Part shown: positions 1-6,330 of the stretch, piece by piece
Layout of the letters: every line of letters begins with the position of its first letter
Position numbering within the stretch: the first letter of the stretch is position 1
Origin: an uncultured Eubacteriales bacterium
GTDB lineage: Bacteria > Bacillota > Clostridia > Oscillospirales > CAG-272
DNA: 7,589 nucleotides
Reading direction: 5' to 3'
Assembly (NCBI GenBank): GCA_900555785.1
Contig: USMO01000073.1
Coordinates: forward strand, 1-7,589
Position numbers and translations under genes: made by a program
The notes under the pieces: model-generated
What the model was told of the DNA's origin: nothing
The model's database searches: none
What the model saw: the letters and a program-made list of their open reading frames with translations, nothing else

Positions 1-2137
1 CCCAAACGCCGGAGCGCGTCGTCTTTTCCTCGTCAATCAACGATGCCGGAATTTCGGACACAAACCGCGACACCGGATTGTAGTTTGTCCTGCCGTACAG
101 AAGCCGCTGGTCCGCGTGCAGGATGTACAGCTCCTTCTTCGCCCGCGTGATCGCAACGTAGGCAAGCCGGCGCTCCTCCTCCATCTCCGCATCGCCGCCG
201 TCAATCGTCTGCATCCCGGGGAAGATTCCGTCCTCCATGCCGGGCAGAAAAACAATCGGAAATTCCAACCCCTTCGCGCTGTGAACCGTCATCATCACAA
301 CCGCGTCGGCGTCTTCATCGTACCTGTCAATGTCCGCAACCAGCGCCGTCTCTTCCAGGAACCCGACCAGTGTCGGTGCCTCGCCGCCGTCCTCACATTC
401 GCGGATGTACTCGATAATCTGCGACTTGAACTCGTCCAGGTTCTCCAGGCGCTCTGCCTCCGCTTCTCCGGCGTCGACCAGCATCTGCCGGTAGCCGGAA
501 CGGTCCAGCACCGCGTCAAAGAGCACGTCCAGCCGCATCTCCGCGGCATCTGCCGTCAGACCGTTGATCAGACGCGCAAAATCATCCAGCATCGGTGCCG
601 CGTTCTTCAGCGCCACAAACGACTGCGCCTGTTCGATGACGCGGAACTGCGAGCAATCCTGCTCCGCTGCAATCGCCGCAATCGCCTCCAGCGTCTTCGG
701 ACCGATCTTGCGGCGCGGCTCGTTGATGATGCGGAGCAGCCGCACGTTGTCGTCATGGTTCGCAATCAGCTGCAGATACGCCACCGCGTCACGGATTTCC
801 TTGCGGTCCGAGAACCGCGTGCCGCACAGCATCCGGTAAGGGACCGCCGCGCGTGCAAAGGCTTTCTCAATGTTCTGCGACTGCGCGTTCATGCGGTACA
901 GGATTGCAAAATCACGGTATTTCGCCTCGCCGCGCGCCACCATCCGCTGCACCGTGTCCACAATCCGGCGGCTTTCGTCGTTCTGGTCCTCGCAGCCGAC
1001 CAGATGAATCATCGACCCCGCCCCGGCAGAGGTCCAAAGCGTTTTGCCCATCCGTCCGTTGTTCTTCGCGATTACCGCATTCGCCGCATCCAGGATGTTC
1101 TGCGTCGATCGGTAATTCTGCTCCAGACGGATGACCTTCGCGTCCGGATATGCCTTGTCAAACGAAAGGATATTCTCAATCGTTGCCCCCCGGAACCGGT
1201 AAATGCTCTGGTCATCGTCGCCGACCACCATCAGGTTCCGGTGCCCGGCGGCAAAGAGACGCGTCAGCTCAAACTGCGCCAGGTTCGTGTCCTGATACTC
1301 GTCCACACAGACGTAGCGGAATCGCTTCTGGTAGAACTCCGCAATCTCCGGGTGGCGCCGGAAAAGCAGCACCGTCTGCATGATGATGTCATCGAAATCG
1401 ACGGCGTTCGACTCGCGCAGCAGCTGCTGGTATGCCGAATAGACCCGCGCAATCTGCCCCATCCGGAAGTCGGCACCCGCCTCCGCTTCAAAGGCTTCGG
1501 GCGTCAGCAGACGGTCCTTTGCGCGGCTGACCGCGTTTGCAACCGCCTTGATCGGCAGGAGCTTTTCGTCAATGCGGCAGCGCTTCAGCGCCTCGGAATA
1601 CGCCTTTTTGCTGTCGTCGGTGTCCCAGATCGAAAAACCCGGGCGGTACCCGGCGGCTTCGGCATGGCGACGCAGCACCCGCACGCAGACCGAATGGAAC
1701 GTGCCGGTCATGATCTCCTCGCAGGCTGCCGGGTCGTCGGCAAACATTGCGTCAATGCGGCTGCGGATCTCCTTTGCCGCCTTGTTGGTAAAGGTGATGG
1801 CAAGCACGCGATAGGAGGGGCAGGGGTCCTCGGCAAAGGCATCCAGCATCGGCTTCAGCTGCTGCGGCGGGTACTGCTTTGCCGCCTGCGCGAGGTACTC
1901 CACCTGCTCGCCGGTCAGCCCGTCCGGCACGGTCTCCGACCAGTAGGCGTTGCCGTACCGGATGAGAAACGCAATGCGGCGGACCAGCACGGTCGTTTTT
2001 CCGCTCCCCGCTCCGGCGAGGACCAGCAGCGGGTTGTTGACCGTATAGACTGCCTCGCGCTGGCGGTCGTTGAGGTCACTGTAAACGGCATCAAACAGCG
2101 CGCGCTTGGCGGCAAGATAGCGTTCGGTAAGGGTCAT
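1..2137 (-). CDS. pcrA: ATP-dependent DNA helicase PcrA/UvrD (superfamily 1A), C-terminus cut off by the window edge
   Basis: A 3'-5' SF1A helicase that unwinds DNA during nucleotide excision repair and replication and removes recombinase filaments (family knowledge). 712 codons are visible with no stop. Helicase motifs appear in order: Q motif LNDRQREAV near residue 22; Walker A AGAGSGKT at 41-48 (catalytic K47); motif Ia AITFTNKAA from 113; TGTFHS at 144-149; Walker B VDEYQDTN with D279/E280; motif III GDDDQSIYRFRGA from 306; QNYRST at 340-345 (R343); motif V VHSAKGLEF from 618; motif VI YVAITRAK at 660-667. About 40 extra residues lie between Walker A and motif Ia compared with textbook PcrA. 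PcrA proteins usually continue roughly 50-80 residues past this point, so the linker and Tudor-like tail lie outside. The ATG follows AAAGGA by 9 nt and overlaps the previous stop as ATGA, implying co-translation with the endonuclease-like gene. Confidence 0.97.
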   Translation of the reverse strand, partial: MTLTERYLAAKRALFDAVYSDLNDRQREAVYTVNNPLLVLAGAGSGKTTVLVRRIAFLIRYGNAYWSETVPDGLTGEQVEYLAQAAKQYPPQQLKPMLDAFAEDPCPSYRVLAITFTNKAAKEIRSRIDAMFADDPAACEEIMTGTFHSVCVRVLRRHAEAAGYRPGFSIWDTDDSKKAYSEALKRCRIDEKLLPIKAVANAVSRAKDRLLTPEAFEAEAGADFRMGQIARVYSAYQQLLRESNAVDFDDIIMQTVLLFRRHPEIAEFYQKRFRYVCVDEYQDTNLAQFELTRLFAAGHRNLMVVGDDDQSIYRFRGATIENILSFDKAYPDAKVIRLEQNYRSTQNILDAANAVIAKNNGRMGKTLWTSAGAGSMIHLVGCEDQNDESRRIVDTVQRMVARGEAKYRDFAILYRMNAQSQNIEKAFARAAVPYRMLCGTRFSDRKEIRDAVAYLQLIANHDDNVRLLRIINEPRRKIGPKTLEAIAAIAAEQDCSQFRVIEQAQSFVALKNAAPMLDDFARLINGLTADAAEMRLDVLFDAVLDRSGYRQMLVDAGEAEAERLENLDEFKSQIIEYIRECEDGGEAPTLVGFLEETALVADIDRYDEDADAVVMMTVHSAKGLEFPIVFLPGMEDGIFPGMQTIDGGDAEMEEERRLAYVAITRAKKELYILHADQRLLYGRTNYNPVSRFVSEIPASLIDEEKTTRSGVW

Positions 2138-3012
2138 TGATCGGCATCCTTTCTTGCAAGGTAGGCGTTTTTCATAAACAGGGCATCCTCTGCCTGTGTG
2201 CCGGCAGATTCGCAGATGATGCGCGGGCAGACGTTCTCCCGCACAATCGCTTCCGCGAGCGGCTCAAAGACGGGACCGTATACCTCGTCGGCAAAGGTCA
2301 GGTGGCGCTTTTCGCCGGCTTTGGTGTATTCAATCTTCGAAAAATGGCAGTGCAGGTATCTGGCGTGGGCGTCCCCCAGCTGCGTGGCAATGGTATCAAA
2401 CACGCGGCGGTAGCTGTCGGCATCCGGAAAAGCACCGCCCAGCGCGCGGGCGTTGAGATGCCCGAAATCGACCACAGGGGTATAGATGGGCGAGACTTTG
2501 CATTGCGCAATCACCTCGTCCAGCGTGCCCAGCTGATTGACCTTTCCCATTGTTTCGATGCCAAGCCGCGCGCAGGGGCTGTCTCCGACATCGGCGGCGA
2601 CCTTTTCCAGCGTGTCAATTGACAGGCGCATGGCTTCCTCGCGCGTAAGCTTTGCGGCGCTGCCGCTGTGAATGACGATGGTATCCGCGCCGAGCAGCCC
2701 GGCTGCCCAGAGACTCTTGCGGATATAATCCAGACTTTTCAGGCGCTTTTCCGGGTCGGTTCCCGAAAGCGAGATGAAATACGGCGTATGCAGGGACATG
2801 CGGATGCCCGCCGCCCGGGCTTTTTCGCCGATGGCTGCAAGCGAGGTCTCCCCCGCCGCAATGCCGTTTCCGGCTTCGTATTCAAAGGCGTCCAGCCCCT
2901 TCTCTTTCAGCCATTCCGGTGCCTGCAGGGTCGATTTCTTCCCCTCGGCGTAAAACCAATCGCCGTTCCCGCCCGGTCCGAACGCCGGGGCGGTGATCGT
3001 TTCAAAATTCAT
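2134..3012 (-). CDS. Endonuclease IV-like / sugar-isomerase-like TIM-barrel metalloprotein
   Basis: 292 residues of the AP-endonuclease-2/xylose-isomerase-like TIM-barrel superfamily. By comparison with E. coli endonuclease IV (Nfo), most metal ligands can be placed: H75 (SLHTPY), H115 (VIHSGS), E153 (GIET), D182 and H185 (VDFGH), H221 or H223 (LHCHFSK), H237 (EKRHL), E268 (ICESAG). The Asp of Nfo's Asp-Arg-His motif, a third-zinc ligand, is replaced by Lys (K235-R236-H237), so the trinuclear centre may be altered. True Nfo cuts 5' to abasic sites. Whether this protein does so, or is a related TIM-barrel enzyme of unknown substrate, cannot be settled from sequence. No signal peptide is seen, so it is probably cytoplasmic. 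The start is fixed by AAGGAGGA 9 nt upstream of ATG. Its stop overlaps the pcrA start, placing it beside a repair helicase, which mildly favours a DNA-repair role. Confidence 0.88.
   Translation of the reverse strand: MNFETITAPAFGPGGNGDWFYAEGKKSTLQAPEWLKEKGLDAFEYEAGNGIAAGETSLAAIGEKARAAGIRMSLHTPYFISLSGTDPEKRLKSLDYIRKSLWAAGLLGADTIVIHSGSAAKLTREEAMRLSIDTLEKVAADVGDSPCARLGIETMGKVNQLGTLDEVIAQCKVSPIYTPVVDFGHLNARALGGAFPDADSYRRVFDTIATQLGDAHARYLHCHFSKIEYTKAGEKRHLTFADEVYGPVFEPLAEAIVRENVCPRIICESAGTQAEDALFMKNAYLARKDADQ
2147..2152 (-). promoter_or_regulatory. Ribosome binding site of pcrA inside the upstream gene
   Basis: AAAGGA lies 9 nt before the pcrA ATG, within the last codons of the endonuclease IV-like gene. 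With the ATGA stop/start overlap, it fixes the pcrA start and suggests that ribosomes finishing the upstream gene feed the helicase gene. Confidence 0.7.
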
Positions 3013-3020
3013 GGTGTGTT

Positions 3021-3028
3021 TCCTCCTT
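3021..3028 (-). promoter_or_regulatory. Strong Shine-Dalgarno of the endonuclease IV-like gene
   Basis: AAGGAGGA, a near-perfect anti-SD match, sits 9 nt before the ATG at 3012. It directly abuts the end of the intergenic hairpin element (3029 onwards), so the GC-rich hairpin would stand just upstream of the ribosome landing site. Confidence 0.8.
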
Positions 3029-3116
3029 AAGACCTCGGGGCGTTGCCCCGAACCCTACTTGGAAAACTTTTGGAAAAGTTTTCTAAGGACTTTCAAAACT
3101 TTAAATGAAGGGGTGG
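3029..3116 (-). repeat. Intergenic hairpin element, copy A
   Basis: This element fills almost the whole gap between yqeG and the endonuclease-like gene. Read on the minus strand it has a single-stranded tail (AAAGTTTTGAAAGTCC), an A/T-rich hairpin (3058-3071 with 3074-3087, 14 bp including one G-T pair, GG loop), and a GC-rich 7-bp hairpin (3035-3041 with 3045-3051, 3-nt loop). Bases 3029-3055 match copy B (6068-6094) with one mismatch, which lies in the loop. The element starts within a few bases of the yqeG stop and ends at the next gene's Shine-Dalgarno site. It could attenuate or process the transcript. There is no U-tract after either hairpin, so it is not a standard intrinsic terminator. 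Confidence 0.85.
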
Positions 3117-3117
3117 G

Positions 3118-3663
3118 TCATGATTTAGACGGATTCTGGCGGTTCTTTACGTGCCAGAAGCGCATGAAGGGGTGCCAGGCGTGCCGGCGGGCGTATTTGC
3201 GGATGAACGGACGCTCCAGCAGGCGCTTGAAGCGAAAGAACAGAGTCCGCTTATCCCGGATGGGCGGGACGATGATGGCGGGCAGGTTCAGCCGCTGCCC
3301 GGCGTAGGCATCGGTCAGGAGTTGGTCGCCGAGGACCGCAGTATTTCCCCGCTCTGCGCCCATGTTCTTCATGGCGAGCAGGAGCGTCTTTTTTCCGGGT
3401 TTTCCGCTCTTCGGGTATGCGTCAAGCCCCAGCGTGGCGTTGAAGCGCTCGACCCGCTCCCGGTTATTATTGGAGACCAGCGCAATCTTCACGCCGTCCT
3501 CCTGCAGGCTTGCGAGCCATTCCCGCAGGTTGTCGTCCGGCTCCGGCTGCTCGTATGGCGCCAGCGTATTATCGATGTCCACCAGCAGGTTCCGGATGCC
3601 CTTCTCCCGCAAAAACGCCGGGGTGACCTCCCGGTAGGTTGCAAACATATAATTCGGTACCAT
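3118..3663 (-). CDS. yqeG: YqeG family HAD IIIA-type phosphatase
   Basis: 181 residues, close to the usual YqeG length of about 170. All four HAD motifs are present: DIDNTL with nucleophile D29 and general acid D31; SNNN at 64-67; the lysine motif KSGKPGKK around 85-92; and GDQLLTD with D113 and D118. YqeG is a small HAD phosphatase conserved in Firmicutes and related to the yeast phosphatidylglycerophosphate phosphatase Gep4. The substrate here is not shown by the sequence. The C-terminal 45 residues are rich in Arg, Lys and aromatic residues, which could favour membrane or nucleic-acid contact (inference). The start ATG follows GGAGG with a short 4-nt spacing. The next Met is residue 6, but the first start gives the better family-like N-terminus. 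The usual neighbours (yqeH, aroE) are not in this window. Confidence 0.92.
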   Translation of the reverse strand: MVPNYMFATYREVTPAFLREKGIRNLLVDIDNTLAPYEQPEPDDNLREWLASLQEDGVKIALVSNNNRERVERFNATLGLDAYPKSGKPGKKTLLLAMKNMGAERGNTAVLGDQLLTDAYAGQRLNLPAIIVPPIRDKRTLFFRFKRLLERPFIRKYARRHAWHPFMRFWHVKNRQNPSKS

Positions 3664-3774
3664 GGTTCCTCCGTTAGAGTGGTGCGTGGTTTTTTGAGGG
3701 GGTGGATGGCGCTGGTGGGGTGTTGCGCGAGTCGTGTGCTTTTTTGCCCGGCTTGGATCGTGAATGACTGACTA

Positions 3775-3799
3775 TGCCTCTGACCTTCGGAGATCCCGC
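3775..3799. repeat. 25-bp direct repeat, copy 1
   Basis: This segment, beginning tgcctctgaccttcgg and ending agatcccgc, recurs without mismatch at 7367-7391 in the same orientation. It can form a weak 5-bp hairpin (ctctg/cggag, one G-T pair). A variant with a full 8-bp stem is at 6257-6279. Each copy lies between genes. Confidence 0.85.
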
Positions 3800-3831
3800 A
3801 CCGCAGTCCAGCCCGCACAACCCCAATTGCG

Positions 3832-3883
3832 TTAAAAGTTTTTGAAAGGGGTTTGGGGAAAACTTTTTCCAAAAAGTTTCCCC
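3832..3883 (+). repeat. Intergenic hairpin element, copy D (opposite orientation to A and B)
   Basis: On the plus strand a tail (AAAAGTTTTTGAAAG) precedes a hairpin formed by 3855-3868 and 3871-3883: about 13 bp with one bulged A and a CC loop. This is the arrangement seen in copies A and B on the minus strand. The gap lies downstream of the PBP gene, so its transcript would read the element as hairpin then tail. No U-tract follows the hairpin on the minus strand, so terminator function is uncertain. The GC-rich partner hairpin of copies A and B is missing here. Confidence 0.8.
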
Positions 3884-3925
3884 ATCGCGTCCTCGCATCC
3901 CCGCGTCCCCCCGCGCCCCCGCGCC
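3884..3925. repeat. C-rich (minus-strand G-rich) low-complexity tract next to the PBP stop
   Basis: The tract holds C-runs of 4, 6 and 5 (3899-3902, 3907-3912, 3916-3920) separated by gcg-type spacers and resembles a decayed tandem repeat of a ccccgcg unit. On the PBP transcript it would be a G-rich segment starting directly after the UAA stop, and a two-tetrad G-quadruplex is conceivable. The rest of the 3664-3925 gap shows only the repeat at 3775, hairpin copy D and the yqeG ribosome binding site. Confidence 0.6.
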
Positions 3926-6046
3926 TTACTTCTCCCACGCCGCAGTGATCTTGGCGGCGGTGTAGGAGGCGTAGTAGCCGTGGGAGGCGTTTTCGAGCAC
4001 AACAGTGACAACCAGACCGGGGCGGTCGGAACCGGCTGGTGTCGCGGTGCCGGTAAAGAGCGCATTGGTGGCAATAATACGGCGCCGGTTGCCGTCGTCA
4101 TCGCGAATGTACTCGCCCGTGTCGGGGTCTTTGAGATACTTCCACACCTCGGCGGTACCGGTCTTGCCGCCAACCGTGCTCTTGACACCGGCAGACGAAT
4201 AGTTCCGCTGAATCGACGAAGACCCGGTCACCACCATCCGCATACCCTGCAGGACCGTTGCAACCGTCGCGTCCGACAGCTCCACTTTTGAGAGCGGCGT
4301 GTCGGTCACAGTGGCATCGGTGTAGGTCGGCGTGTCGCTGCCGAACGCACGCACTTCGCGCAACAGATGCGCCGCATAGCGCGTGCCGCCGTTGACCGCC
4401 GTGGAAACCATCACGCCGATCTGCAGCGGCGTCATCTGCGTGTTGTACTGCCCGATTGCAGCTGACAGCACGTTGCCCGCCTGCCAGTTTGCGTCGCGCT
4501 CCGAGCGGGTGCCGGTCAGCTCGCCCAGCTCAATGCCGGTGTCCTCGCCAACACCGAACGCCTTCATATACTCTGCCATTCGGTCGATGCCCATCGAAAT
4601 CCCCAGCTCGTAGAAAAAGCTGTTGCAGGAATCCGCTAATGCCTGCGTGACGGTCAGGTTGGTCCCGTAGGCACGGTGCGGATAAGTCGAGCAGCCCCAT
4701 GAATTGTCGCCGTAGCGATAGCTGCCGGTGCATTGGACCCGCGAGGTAGCGGTAATATCCCCATCCTGCAGCCCCGCCGATGCCATCAGCACCTTGAAGG
4801 TCGAGCCGGGCGCGTAAACCCCGCGCAGCGCGTGGTTCAGGAGCGGGTTGCCGTCCATCGCAGCCAGGTCGTTGTAATCGCGGTTATAGGTCGTCAGGTC
4901 GAAGGTCGGATAGGACGCAACCGCAAGGATTTCAAAAGTGGTCGGGTCCATCGCAACCGCCGCCCCGGCGTTGCATTCAAAGCCGTTTTTGGCAGCGGTC
5001 GTGTTCTGGTCGCGTACCTTCACGTCTGCCACGTTCTCTGCCAGGGCGTCCTCGGCAGCGATTTGCATATCGATGTCGATGGTCAAGTAGACGTCCAGCC
5101 CCGACTGCGGCTCAACGACCGTTTCGGTCTTAATGACCGTGCCGTTTTCGTCAAACGTGACTTTCAGCTTGCCGTCGGTGCCGTGCAGGTACTCCTCAAA
5201 CGCCGCCTCGCAGCCGGATTTACCGACCAGCGCGTTCATCTGATAGCCGCGCTCGTTGTAGTAATCCCACTCCTCGGAGTAGATCGGACCGACGGTGCCG
5301 AGGATGTGCGATGCGTAGCCGGGGTAGCGGTAAACGCGGTCGGCGGTGACCGAAAACGACACGCCCGTCAGGCTCATTTCCTGCACGTAGGTAATCAGAT
5401 CGGTTCCGGCGTTCACGGCGAAAGTGTAGTCCTCCCCGTCGCCGAATTTCTTTGCGTCCATGTCGTAGTGCAGCCGCAGCAGGCTGTCGATCTGGCGGTC
5501 GGAATAAACGCGGTTGCCGCTGCTGTCGGTCTCCAGCAGGCGAAACGTATCGACATATTCCGCAACCAGGTCCTTCGCTTTGGCGGTCTCCTTCATGCCG
5601 TGCGCCTTCAGAATGCGTTTGAGCTGGAAGTTGACCGATGTGTTCTCGTCCTGGGAGGCTGCGGAATAGGTATAGTCCGGATAACTGCCGTCAAACGGGA
5701 AATATTTTTCGGTATGCGCGCTTTCCGCGTCGCACATGCGCAGCGCCTCCAGCAAGGTCAGGTAGACCCGGTTTGCCGCCGACGCGCTGACGGCTGCGAG
5801 CGCCGCGTTGGACAGCACCAAATCATAGGTATACCGGTTGGAGACCAGCGCGTTCCCGTTGCGGTCGAAAATCTCCCCCCGCACTGCCGGAACGATGACC
5901 AGCCGGACGCTTGTCCCGTCCTCTGCCGTCTCCTCTCGGTTGATGATCTGCACGTAAAACAGCCTGCCGATGTACACCAGGCACACCGCGCAAAAAGCTA
6001 CGGCAAGGATGACATACCGCATCAGGTGGTTCCGTTTCTGTGCCAT
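3926..6046 (-). CDS. Class B penicillin-binding protein, PBP2-like D,D-transpeptidase
   Basis: 706 residues. It cross-links peptidoglycan outside the membrane and is the target of beta-lactams (family knowledge). A short cytoplasmic N-terminus is followed by one membrane anchor at about 10-31, then the dimerisation/pedestal region opening with VRGEIFDRNGNALVSN near residue 55. The transpeptidase domain has all three active-site motifs: S415-T-F-K418 in YAPGSTFKVL, S473-C-N475, and K628-T-G630 in VGGKTGTAEV. Features such as SCNSFFYELG and IGQYNTQMTPLQ resemble the PBP2/MrdA elongation branch more than septal FtsI, and no PASTA domains follow. Assignment to MrdA versus SpoVD/FtsI remains open because no rodA, mreBCD or dcw genes are adjacent. 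The ATG follows AAAGGAG by 8 nt. The gene stands alone between two repeat-filled gaps of 262 and 274 bp. Confidence 0.94.
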   Translation of the reverse strand: MAQKRNHLMRYVILAVAFCAVCLVYIGRLFYVQIINREETAEDGTSVRLVIVPAVRGEIFDRNGNALVSNRYTYDLVLSNAALAAVSASAANRVYLTLLEALRMCDAESAHTEKYFPFDGSYPDYTYSAASQDENTSVNFQLKRILKAHGMKETAKAKDLVAEYVDTFRLLETDSSGNRVYSDRQIDSLLRLHYDMDAKKFGDGEDYTFAVNAGTDLITYVQEMSLTGVSFSVTADRVYRYPGYASHILGTVGPIYSEEWDYYNERGYQMNALVGKSGCEAAFEEYLHGTDGKLKVTFDENGTVIKTETVVEPQSGLDVYLTIDIDMQIAAEDALAENVADVKVRDQNTTAAKNGFECNAGAAVAMDPTTFEILAVASYPTFDLTTYNRDYNDLAAMDGNPLLNHALRGVYAPGSTFKVLMASAGLQDGDITATSRVQCTGSYRYGDNSWGCSTYPHRAYGTNLTVTQALADSCNSFFYELGISMGIDRMAEYMKAFGVGEDTGIELGELTGTRSERDANWQAGNVLSAAIGQYNTQMTPLQIGVMVSTAVNGGTRYAAHLLREVRAFGSDTPTYTDATVTDTPLSKVELSDATVATVLQGMRMVVTGSSSIQRNYSSAGVKSTVGGKTGTAEVWKYLKDPDTGEYIRDDDGNRRRIIATNALFTGTATPAGSDRPGLVVTVVLENASHGYYASYTAAKITAAWEK

Positions 6047-6054
6047 CGTGGCTG

Positions 6055-6061
6055 CTCCTTT
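6055..6061 (-). promoter_or_regulatory. Ribosome binding site of the PBP gene
   Basis: AAAGGAG, 8 nt before the ATG at 6046, supports that start. The GC-rich hairpin of repeat copy B ends only 6 nt upstream of it, the same arrangement as at the endonuclease-like gene. Confidence 0.75.
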
Positions 6062-6067
6062 CTGGGG

Positions 6068-6155
6068 AAGACCTCGGGGCGCTGCCCCGAACCCCGCTTA
6101 GGGACCTTCTTGGAAGAAGGTCCCTAAGAACCTCCAAGAACTTTTCATAAGGGGT
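6068..6155 (-). repeat. Intergenic hairpin element, copy B (best-preserved)
   Basis: Read on the minus strand: CACCCCTTATG, a tail AAGTTCTTGGAGGTTC, a perfect 15-bp hairpin (6097-6111 with 6114-6128, GG loop), then a GC-rich 7-bp hairpin (6074-6080 with 6084-6090). It lies in the 5' region of the PBP gene. The segment 6068-6094 equals copy A at 26 of 27 positions. The tail element TTCTTGG is complementary to CCAAGAA in the hairpin's 3' strand, so two mutually exclusive folds can be drawn. No U-tract follows. Confidence 0.87.
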
Positions 6156-6156
6156 G

Positions 6157-6330
6157 GATTGGGTGATTCTTTGGTGAGATGGATTTTGGGATGGGTGGAT
6201 TTGTAGGGGACCAACCCATGTGTCGTTCCGTTAGGTTGGATGACGTATGGGCCGGACTGCCTCTACCCTTCAGAGGCAGGTCCCCCATTCACTCTCCAAG
6301 CCGTTCAAAAGTCACACAAATCACCCAATC
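6157..6330. repeat. Segment bounded by 12-bp perfect inverted repeats
   Basis: The left arm gattgggtgatt (6157-6168) is the exact reverse complement of 6319-6330. The right arm spans the stop codon of the CPBP protease gene. The 150 bp between them hold no gene. They contain an imperfect hairpin around 6206-6229 (ggaccaac near gtcgttcc) and the hairpin at 6257-6279. No target-site duplication is visible outside the arms, so this is not shown to be a miniature transposable element. Confidence 0.55.
6257..6279. repeat. 8-bp hairpin, variant of the 25-bp direct repeat
   Basis: ctgcctct (6257-6264) and agaggcag (6272-6279) form a perfect stem around a 7-nt loop. Sequence and order (tgcctct, ccttc, gag, tccc) parallel the repeat at 3775 and 7367, with extra bases completing the stem. 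It lies about 40 bp downstream of the CPBP stop but lacks a U-tract on either strand, so it is not called a terminator. Confidence 0.6.

Noticed and set aside
116..2140. A 674-codon open frame on the plus strand opposite pcrA
   Set aside because: It is antisense to a helicase with every motif intact. Its translation is rich in Arg, His, Val and Leu with no recognisable domain. Long stop-free antisense frames are common in GC-rich genes.
3058..3087. Intergenic hairpins as intrinsic terminators
   Set aside because: The stems are long enough, but none of copies A, B or D is followed by a U-rich run in the direction of gene transcription. They are left as repeats, though Rho-independent activity in a non-standard form is not excluded.
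4733..6127. A 464-codon open frame on the plus strand opposite the PBP gene
   Set aside because: It lies antisense to a clear penicillin-binding protein, runs into the intergenic repeat, and its translation shows no family features. It is a composition artefact.
6157..6330. Insertion sequence or MITE call for the inverted-repeat segment
   Set aside because: No transposase and no target-site duplication are visible, and one arm is inside a coding end, so it is only listed as an inverted repeat.
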